Shown piece after piece: positions 1-4,869 of a stretch of DNA of 6,093 bases. Positions within the stretch are counted from its first letter, which is position 1. Each line of letters starts with the position of its first letter. Location: assembly GCA_023427355.1 (NCBI GenBank), contig JAEZBK010000063.1, positions 1-6,093 of the forward strand, read 5' to 3'. The DNA is from Pseudomonadota bacterium (GTDB lineage: Bacteria; Pseudomonadota; Alphaproteobacteria; Micropepsales; Micropepsaceae). A program made the translations under genes and the position numbers. Below the pieces are notes generated by a model. It did no database searches and was not told the origin of the DNA. It saw only the letters and a program-made list of their open reading frames with translations.

Positions 1-2103
1 AACCCTCCCGTATTTTTGGGGGCGGGCCCACCGCATGGCCCCCCCCAGCTCCTTCAGCAGGTCCGCGCGCCCATACAGTCCGCGCAGCGCCTCGGTGATC
101 CCGCTCGTCGCCACCGACACCGACCGGTTCACCGCCGGGTCAAACCCGAACGATCCGCCCAGGCTGTCGATATTGCCGTCGAACACCAGGCCCACCACCG
201 CCCCGCTGGCGTCAATCACCGGCGATCCTGAATTGCCACCGATGATGTCGTTGTTGCTGGCGAAGTTGAACACCACGTCCTGCCGGATCTTCGCCTGACC
301 TTCGGCCCAGCGCCGCGGCAGGTTGTACGGGAACTGCCCCGTGGCGCGTTCCCACAGGCCGGCATAGCGCGTGAAGGGCTCCACCGTCGTGCCATCGGCC
401 CGGGTCCATCCCGTCACCTGGCCATAGGTCAGCCGCAGCGAGAAGGTCGCGTCCGGATAGGTGCTGTCGCCATAGACGGCGAAACGCGCCTGCGCGATGC
501 GCTGGGCGGCGCGATCCACCGGCCCGGTCACGCGCTCCTCCCACTGCTTGCGCACGTCGCGGCTCACCGCATCGGTCGCCAGCACGAAGCGGATCATCGG
601 ATCATCCGAGGCCTGCACCGCCGCCAGCCCGCCCTCCCACAATGCCTTGCGCACCGCCGCATCGCCCAGCCGCGACCGCGACAGCCGCGCCGCCAGGGTC
701 TCCGGCGAATCCTTGCCCAGGAAAATCTTCGTCTGGGGCGCATCCACCGTCAGGTATTCGCGCAGCTTGGACAGCCAGAAGGACAGCGCTTCTTCTTCCA
801 GCGCCGGATAGACCGGCGTGTCGTCCAGCACCTGCCGCTGCAACAGCGGCATCTGGCTGTCGGTATAGCCGCTCAGCCGCTCGCTGTTGGGCTTGGCCCG
901 TTCCTGCGCCGCCCGCACGATGGCGCGGGCATGGGCGAACAGCTCCGAGCGATAGCCCGCCCGCGACTCCGTCATGGTATAAAGATCGTAGTTGGCGCGG
1001 TACTGCGCTTGCGCCGCCGCGATCTCGCTCCACGGATCGCCAATGTCCCCCGCCAGCTTCGCATTTTTCGCCACGGCCGCCTTCAGGTCCGCATCGGCCT
1101 TGCGCTTGGCGGCGATCAGCGTCGGCTCCACCAGCGTCTTGAGCTGCCCGGTGAAGGCCTTGAAGCTGTTCTCGGCGCCGAACAGCGTGTCTTCGGCCAC
1201 GCGCCGGTTCTCCGCGCTTTCGCTGCTGAACCGCGTCAGCCGTCCGCGCAGTTCCGACAGGAAGATCAGCGTGGTCGGCAGCGCCTTGTCGCGCAGCGCC
1301 TCCAGCTGCTCGGCCGTCAAAAGCCGCTGCGTCGTGCCGGGATTGCCGGCGATGAAGACCGGCTCGCCATCCCTGGGCGCGCTGGAGCGCCAGGGCAGGT
1401 GCACGGGCGTGCGGGCCGGGGCATCCTTGTCGTAGAGCCGCAGCAGCGCGAAATCCAGGTCGTAGCGGGGAAAGTTGAAATTGTCGGGATCGCCGCCGAA
1501 GAACGCCGCCTGCGCCTCCGGCGCGAAGGCCAGCCGCACATCGGCATAGCGGCGATAGTCATACAGGCGATACTGCCCGCCCTGGTACAGCGAGATCACC
1601 TGGCAGCGATGCGTCGCCTCGCGCCCGGCGCAGCCCGCCTTCTCGATGGCGGCGATCTCGCCATCGCGCGCCTGCACGAAAGCCTGGCCGCTGCGGCCCG
1701 CTACGGCCTTGGTCACGCGCTCGGTCACATCGGAGATGCGCTCCAGGATCTCGGCCTGGGTGCCGGGGCAGGCTTTCTCGTCCGCCCGCGTCGTGGGCAT
1801 GAAGCCATCCTCGACGTAATTCACCGTCGCGCTCGACAAGGCCTGCACGCAATCGCGGACACAGTGATGATTGGTCAGCACCAGCCCTTCCGCCGACACG
1901 ACAGAGGCGGAACATCCCCCCGCCAGCCGCACCGCCGCGCCGCGCACCCGGTCCAGCCATGGCTGGCCGATGTCCACCTTGTAGGCCTGCTTCACCTTTG
2001 CCGATGGAAAATTGTCGAAGGTCCACATCCCTTCGTCCGCATGCGCGGCAGCCGCCAGCAAAAGGGCAGGGCCGGCGGCAAGGGCCAGAAGTTTCGCGCG
2101 CAT
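1..2103 (-). CDS. S46 family serine dipeptidyl-peptidase, DPP7-like (3' end outside window)
   Basis: An exported peptidase of family S46 (DPP7/DPP11/DAP BII), expected to remove dipeptides from the N-terminus of oligopeptides in the periplasm. I translated all 701 codons present and found no internal stop or frameshift. Residues 1-22 form a signal peptide (MRAK, then a Leu/Ala-rich core) with probable cleavage at AHA-DEG; the mature start DEGMWTFDNFP is typical of S46. The chymotrypsin-fold triad is visible: His80 in TNHHC, Asp217 in DLDFALL, Ser625 in GGNSGSP. Other landmarks are AGNPGTT (252-258) and YPDATFSLRL (from 549). Residue 643, 18 after the serine, is Gly in VFDGN; DPP7 and DAP BII have Gly there while Asp/Glu-specific DPP11 has Arg, so cleavage after hydrophobic or neutral P1 residues is inferred. 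Cys64 and Cys81 flank the active site and may pair. The start is supported by GAGGAA 4 bases upstream and by the signal peptide. No stop is reached at the left edge. Confidence 0.95.
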   Translation of the reverse strand, partial: MRAKLLALAAGPALLLAAAAHADEGMWTFDNFPSAKVKQAYKVDIGQPWLDRVRGAAVRLAGGCSASVVSAEGLVLTNHHCVRDCVQALSSATVNYVEDGFMPTTRADEKACPGTQAEILERISDVTERVTKAVAGRSGQAFVQARDGEIAAIEKAGCAGREATHRCQVISLYQGGQYRLYDYRRYADVRLAFAPEAQAAFFGGDPDNFNFPRYDLDFALLRLYDKDAPARTPVHLPWRSSAPRDGEPVFIAGNPGTTQRLLTAEQLEALRDKALPTTLIFLSELRGRLTRFSSESAENRRVAEDTLFGAENSFKAFTGQLKTLVEPTLIAAKRKADADLKAAVAKNAKLAGDIGDPWSEIAAAQAQYRANYDLYTMTESRAGYRSELFAHARAIVRAAQERAKPNSERLSGYTDSQMPLLQRQVLDDTPVYPALEEEALSFWLSKLREYLTVDAPQTKIFLGKDSPETLAARLSRSRLGDAAVRKALWEGGLAAVQASDDPMIRFVLATDAVSRDVRKQWEERVTGPVDRAAQRIAQARFAVYGDSTYPDATFSLRLTYGQVTGWTRADGTTVEPFTRYAGLWERATGQFPYNLPRRWAEGQAKIRQDVVFNFASNNDIIGGNSGSPVIDASGAVVGLVFDGNIDSLGGSFGFDPAVNRSVSVATSGITEALRGLYGRADLLKELGGAMRWARPQKYGRV

Positions 2104-2107
2104 GCTG

Positions 2108-2158
2108 TTCCTCGGTCTGAAAAGCAGTCGCAGCCTAGCGGGAAGTGCGCCGTTTCAA
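2108..2158 (-). promoter_or_regulatory. Putative promoter and ribosome binding site of the S46 peptidase gene
   Basis: On the minus strand, GAGGAA (2113-2108) lies 4 bases before the ATG and is a good Shine-Dalgarno sequence. Upstream, TAGGCT (2137-2132) could be a -10 element, with TTGAAA (2158-2153) as -35 at a rather short 15-base spacing. The predicted RNA start near 2125 would leave a leader of about 22 bases. The RBS is clear; the promoter is an inference from pattern only. Confidence 0.45.
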
Positions 2159-2187
2159 AAACGGGATTTTTGGGCTAACACCCGGCC
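2153..2187 (+). promoter_or_regulatory. Possible promoter of the CDF transporter gene, leaderless or nearly so
   Basis: TAACAC (2176-2181) resembles a -10 element and would place the RNA start at about the ATG at 2188. TTTCAA (2153-2158) lies 17 bases further up and is the same block that reads TTGAAA on the other strand for the divergent S46 gene. There is no purine-rich Shine-Dalgarno sequence in the 16 bases before the ATG (the sequence is CTAACACCCGGCC), which fits leaderless translation. Both elements are weak matches. Confidence 0.3.
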
Positions 2188-3105
2188 ATGGACTCCCACA
2201 CCCATGCGGCAAAGCTGATGCGCCGGGCCGCCATCGCCTCGGTCTGCGTCGCCATGCTGCTCACCTTGACCAAGGCGGGCGCCTATCTCGCTTCCAATTC
2301 GGTGGCGATGCTCGCCTCCATGGCCGACAGCGCGCTCGACCTGCTGGCCTCCGCCGCCAACTTCATCGCCATCCGCACCTCGCTGGCGCCGGCCGACCAA
2401 GAACACCGCTTCGGCCATGGCAAGGCCGAACCGCTGGCGGGGCTGATGCAGAGCGCCTTCATCACCGCCTCCGCCATGTTCCTGCTGGTGCAGTCGGTGG
2501 ACCGGCTGATCGCACCCCAGCCGATCGAGAACTCCTCCATCGCGCTGGCGGTGATGACCGTCTCCATCGTCTGCACCTTCTTCCTGGTCTGGTACCAGCA
2601 GCACGCGATCAAGGCCTCGCGCTCCACCGCCATCGCCGCCGACCGCATGCATTATGTCGGCGACCTGGCCAGCAACATCGCGGTGATCATCGCCATCGGC
2701 CTGGCTGCCTGGTTCGGCTGGCTCTGGGCCGATCCGCTCCTCGCCATCGGCGTGGCGGGGCTCCTGCTATGGAGCGCCTTCAAGGTCGGGCGCGACAGCC
2801 TGGACCAGTTGATGGACCGCGAACTGCCCGATGAAGACCGCGCCGCCATCCTCGCCGTCATCACCGGACATCCCCAGGTCCGCTCGGTGCGCGAACTGAA
2901 GACGCGCAAGTCCGGCCTGTCCACCTTCATCCAGGCCGACATCACGCTGGATGGCGGCATGAGCCTGGATGCCGCGCATTGCGTCACCGATGCGCTGGAA
3001 GATTCGTTGGCGCGCGCCTTTCCCGGCGCGCAGGCGGTCATTCACCAGGAACCTGCGCCGTCTTCGGCGTCCACAGCCGCCACTCCGCCACCTGCTCGCC
3101 CATGA
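2188..3105 (+). CDS. Cation diffusion facilitator metal exporter, FieF/YiiP-like
   Basis: A 305-residue inner-membrane CDF transporter expected to export divalent metal (Zn, Fe, Co, Cd or Ni class) from the cytoplasm by proton antiport, as a homodimer. Six membrane segments can be placed at about 14-36, 38-62, 82-107, 117-136, 157-177 and 180-199, followed by a cytoplasmic domain (about 205-290). The transport site is complete: Asp47 and Asp51 (ADSALDLL) with His155 and Asp159 (HYVGD), matching FieF Asp45/Asp49/His153/Asp157. The second site is also kept: Asp70, His73, His77 (DQEHRFGHGKAEP). In the cytoplasmic site His264, His286 and Glu288 align with FieF His261, His283 and Asp285, but FieF His232 and His248 become Arg235 and Asp251. 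The last 16 residues, rich in Ala, Pro and Ser, have no family counterpart and are encoded inside the 68-bp overlap with the convergent antiporter gene. An upstream in-frame start would begin in the intergenic region and gives no CDF-like sequence, so the start at MDSHTHAAK is preferred. Confidence 0.93.
   Translation: MDSHTHAAKLMRRAAIASVCVAMLLTLTKAGAYLASNSVAMLASMADSALDLLASAANFIAIRTSLAPADQEHRFGHGKAEPLAGLMQSAFITASAMFLLVQSVDRLIAPQPIENSSIALAVMTVSIVCTFFLVWYQQHAIKASRSTAIAADRMHYVGDLASNIAVIIAIGLAAWFGWLWADPLLAIGVAGLLLWSAFKVGRDSLDQLMDRELPDEDRAAILAVITGHPQVRSVRELKTRKSGLSTFIQADITLDGGMSLDAAHCVTDALEDSLARAFPGAQAVIHQEPAPSSASTAATPPPARP
3038..3105. other. Tail-to-tail coding overlap between CDF and antiporter genes
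   Basis: The CDF stop TGA is at 3103-3105 and the antiporter stop (TCA on the plus strand) is at 3038-3040, so 68 bp encode the C-termini of both proteins on opposite strands. There is no intergenic space and no hairpin terminator between the genes; transcripts from both sides must run into the opposing gene. Confidence 0.9.
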
Positions 3106-4279
3106 CGCGGAAGCGCCCCAGCGCCTTGCGGTGGAAGATGCGCGCGAACACGAAGAAGAGCGGGCTGACCAGCAGCGACATGGCGATCACCGCCATGGCC
3201 AGCTTGTAGCCTTCCGGCGACAGCGCCCGCACCGACAGCGCCGTTCCCGCGATCACGAAACTGAACTCTCCCACCGGCGACAGGAACAGCGACGCCTTCA
3301 GCGCCGTCAGCATCCGCTCGCTCGACACCATCATCAGCAGCCAGTTCAGGAAGGTCTTGCCCCCGGTCACCACCACCAGCGCCGCCCCGATCACCGCCGC
3401 ATGCTCCATCAGATAGGCCATGTCGATCAGCAGCCCCACCGACAGGAAGAAGACGAACAGCAATATGCTCTGCACCGGCTGCGCCATGCTCAGCGCGCCG
3501 CGCCGCAGCGTCGAATGTCCCACGATCAGCCCGCCCAGGAACGCCCCCAGCGCCGGGGACAGTCCCAGGAGGCCGCTGGCCGCCGCGCAGGCGAAGCAGA
3601 TGCCCAGGACGCCCACCGTGCCGATATCCGCATCCTTCATCAGCATCTGCGTGCCCGGCACATGGAAGCTCTTCACCTTGGTCAGCAGGTGGATGAAACC
3701 GCCCAGCAGCGCCACCGCCAGCATCACCCGCCAGCCGATGCCCCACAGCATCGCCAGCGAAAATTCCCGCCCCATGTCGTTGGTGATCAGCAGCAGCGGC
3801 ACCACCGCCAGGTCCTGCGCCACCAGGATGGCCAGCGCCGTGCGCCCCGCCACGGTCTCCTTTTCCTGCGCATCCTCGATCATCTTGAACGCCACCGCCG
3901 ATGACGAGATCGCCAGCATCATGCCGATCACCGCCCCGCCCAGCGGCTCGCCATCCACGAAATAGGCGAACGCCGTCACCGAGGATGTGATGACAAGGAT
4001 GGTGATGATGGTGATGCCAAGCGCCAGCGGCAGCGACTTGCGGAACGATGCCAGCCGCATCTCCATCCCGATGATGAACAGCAGCATCAGCACGCCCAGC
4101 TCCGCCAGGGTGGCGATGCTGTCGTCCGGCAGGATCAGACCCGCGCCGCTGGGGCCAAGGCCGATGCCGACCAGGATGAAGCCCGCCGCGGCGGGCAGGC
4201 GGAAGCGGCTCATCACAAGGCCGCACACCACGGCGGCGGTCAGGAGCACCGCAAGGGCGGTCAGGTTGTGTTCGTGCAT
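3038..4279 (-). CDS. CPA2 monovalent cation:proton antiporter, KefB/KefC-type membrane domain only
   Basis: A 413-residue inner-membrane protein with about 12 hydrophobic segments, belonging to the Na+/H+ exchanger domain of the CPA2 group (KefB/KefC/GerN relatives), which exchange K+ or Na+ for protons. Family landmarks in order: GFILVGIGLGP (33-43), LAELGVLMLLFIIGMEM (58-74), the discontinuous-helix region AISSSAVAFKMIED (123-136), Gln155-Asp156 in AQDLAVVPLL (the QD ion-binding pair typical of KefC-like members), SPALGAFLGGLIVG (241-254), FFLSVGLLID (277-286) and SPVGEFSFVI (334-343). It ends about 30 residues after the last helix and lacks the C-terminal RCK/TrkA-N nucleotide-binding domain of KefB and KefC (about 600 residues), so it is a short form without that regulation. 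The tail is encoded within the convergent CDF gene. Start chosen at MHEHNLTALAV, directly before the first membrane segment. The ion carried cannot be read from the sequence. Confidence 0.92.
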   Translation of the reverse strand: MHEHNLTALAVLLTAAVVCGLVMSRFRLPAAAGFILVGIGLGPSGAGLILPDDSIATLAELGVLMLLFIIGMEMRLASFRKSLPLALGITIITILVITSSVTAFAYFVDGEPLGGAVIGMMLAISSSAVAFKMIEDAQEKETVAGRTALAILVAQDLAVVPLLLITNDMGREFSLAMLWGIGWRVMLAVALLGGFIHLLTKVKSFHVPGTQMLMKDADIGTVGVLGICFACAAASGLLGLSPALGAFLGGLIVGHSTLRRGALSMAQPVQSILLFVFFLSVGLLIDMAYLMEHAAVIGAALVVVTGGKTFLNWLLMMVSSERMLTALKASLFLSPVGEFSFVIAGTALSVRALSPEGYKLAMAVIAMSLLVSPLFFVFARIFHRKALGRFRVMGEQVAEWRLWTPKTAQVPGE

Positions 4280-4283
4280 GCCT

Positions 4284-4315
4284 GCACCCTAGCGGGCGAC
4301 CCCGCCCGCCGCCAA
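4284..4315 (-). promoter_or_regulatory. Putative promoter of the antiporter gene, giving a nearly leaderless mRNA
   Basis: On the minus strand TAGGGT (4291-4286) is a -10-like element and TTGGCG (4315-4310) a -35-like element at 18 bases. The predicted RNA start coincides with the ATG at 4279. The surrounding 13-mer CCCGCTAGGGTGC (4296-4284) matches CCCGCTAGGCTGC before the S46 gene at 12 of 13 bases, which supports a shared promoter core. There is no strong Shine-Dalgarno sequence. Inference from pattern only. Confidence 0.35.
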
Positions 4316-4320
4316 GGCCC

Positions 4321-4336
4321 TACGCCAGATGGCGTA
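4321..4336. repeat. Perfect inverted repeat TACGCC-AGAT-GGCGTA
   Basis: Two 6-base arms, perfectly complementary, flank a 4-base loop. It lies between the divergent antiporter and nikR genes and ends one base before the NikR operator. It has no U-tract, so it is not a typical intrinsic terminator. It could be a second regulator site or a small hairpin; no known operator is recognised. Confidence 0.5.
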
Positions 4337-4337
4337 T

Positions 4338-4365
4338 GTATGCGGTCTTGCCAAAAAGTTCATAC
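4338..4365 (+). promoter_or_regulatory. NikR operator upstream of nikR
   Basis: The half-sites GTATGC (4338-4343) and TCATAC (4360-4365) are separated by exactly 16 bases. The established E. coli NikR operator is GTATGA-N16-TCATAC, so 11 of 12 half-site bases and the spacing match. The site ends 30 bases before the nikR start, where binding would block the nikR promoter, so autoregulation of nikR and the downstream receptor gene is inferred. The left half-site is part of GTATGTATG, which contains a second GTATG shifted by four bases (4334-4338). Confidence 0.85.
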
Positions 4366-4377
4366 TGGTCGCCGGGC

Positions 4378-4390
4378 TTGATACAGGGGG
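4378..4390 (+). promoter_or_regulatory. Possible -10 element and ribosome binding site of nikR
   Basis: GATACA (4380-4385), within TTGATACAG, is the best -10-like element between operator and gene; the matching -35 position falls inside the right half of the NikR operator. AGGGGG (4385-4390), five bases before the ATG at 4396, is the likely Shine-Dalgarno sequence. The two overlap, so if this -10 is right the transcript would start after the RBS; a promoter further upstream, inside the operator, is the alternative. The RBS supports the start at 4396. Confidence 0.35.
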
Positions 4391-4395
4391 CATCC

Positions 4396-4869
4396 ATGCA
4401 GCGCATCACCATCAGTGCCGATGAGGAATTCCTGGGGGAACTGGATACGCTCTGCGCCGCGCGCGGCTACCAGAACCGCTCCGAAGCCCTGCGCGACCTG
4501 GCCCGCGCCGGCATGCGCCAGATGCGCGAGGAACAGGGCGGGCGCGGCCCCTGCGTCGCCGCCCTGGTCTATGTCTATGACCACAAGGCCCGCGACCTGT
4601 CGCGCCGCCTGGCCGACACCTTCCACGATCATCACGACCTGTCGCTGGCCGCCACCCACATCCATCTCGACCATGACAGCGTGATGGAGGTCGCCATCCT
4701 CAAGGGCGATGCCCGCGATGTCGAACACCTGGCCGGCCATGTCATCGCCGAACGCGGCGTGCGCCATGGCCGCCTGGTCAAGATCCCGGTCGAGGAAAAA
4801 CTCGAAACCCACACCCATGGCCATGGCAGCCATCGTCATCTGCATCTTCACGTCAGGAAAGGCGGCTAG
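4396..4869 (+). CDS. nikR: NikR-family metal-responsive ribbon-helix-helix repressor, variant metal site and His-rich tail
   Basis: A 157-residue regulator closely resembling E. coli NikR (133 residues). Residues 1-45 are the ribbon-helix-helix DNA-binding domain: the beta strand MQRITIS keeps Arg3 and Thr5, with Ser7 for Thr7, and RGYQNRSEALRD keeps Glu30 and Asp34 of the potassium site. Residues 53-132 form the ACT-like metal-sensing domain, with YVYDHKARDL, HDHHDLS, THIHLDHD and AILKGD. The histidine ligands are kept as His77, His88 and His90 (E. coli His76, His87, His89), but the cysteine ligand Cys95 is Val96 (GTG at 4681-4683). A tail at 133-157 carries seven histidines (139, 141, 143, 146, 148, 150, 152) and has no E. 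coli equivalent. Family members are tetramers that repress nickel-uptake genes when metal is bound. The start at 4396 fits the family N-terminus and the AGGGGG RBS; the ATG at 4336 lies in the operator region and is rejected. The metal sensed is uncertain because of Val96. Confidence 0.92.
   Translation: MQRITISADEEFLGELDTLCAARGYQNRSEALRDLARAGMRQMREEQGGRGPCVAALVYVYDHKARDLSRRLADTFHDHHDLSLAATHIHLDHDSVMEVAILKGDARDVEHLAGHVIAERGVRHGRLVKIPVEEKLETHTHGHGSHRHLHLHVRKGG
4855..4862 (+). promoter_or_regulatory. Ribosome binding site of the TonB-dependent receptor gene, inside nikR
   Basis: AGGAAAGG in the last codons of nikR ends six bases before the GTG at 4869. The stop and start overlap as TAGTG (TAG 4867-4869, GTG 4869-4871), so the two genes share one mRNA and are probably translationally coupled. 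This RBS and the resulting signal peptide decide the GTG start. Confidence 0.75.

Noticed and set aside
931..2178. Long open frame on the plus strand opposite the S46 peptidase gene (415 codons)
   Set aside because: The opposing frame has signal peptide, catalytic triad and family motifs throughout. The plus-strand product is Arg/Gly/Ala-rich with no recognisable motif, as expected for antisense of GC-rich coding DNA.
2969..3904. Plus-strand open frame across the antiporter gene (311 codons), rich in Arg, Gln and His
   Set aside because: Composition is that of an antisense shadow, it lacks any recognisable domain, and it overlaps two well-supported genes.
3042..4226. Second long minus-strand frame inside the antiporter gene (394 codons)
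   Set aside because: It is Gly/Ala/Asp/His-rich without membrane segments, while the alternative frame gives a textbook CPA2 transporter.
4284..4326. GC-rich stretch between antiporter and nikR as a possible terminator
   Set aside because: The genes diverge here, so no terminator is expected, and there is no stem followed by a T-run.
4334..4365. Alternative NikR site using GTATGT at 4334 and TCATAC at 4360
   Set aside because: The spacing would be 20 bases; the half-site at 4338 gives the correct 16.
4336..4395. Upstream in-frame ATG extending nikR by 20 residues
   Set aside because: It starts just ahead of and reads through the NikR operator, has no RBS and has no counterpart in NikR, which begins with MQR as the ATG at 4396 does.
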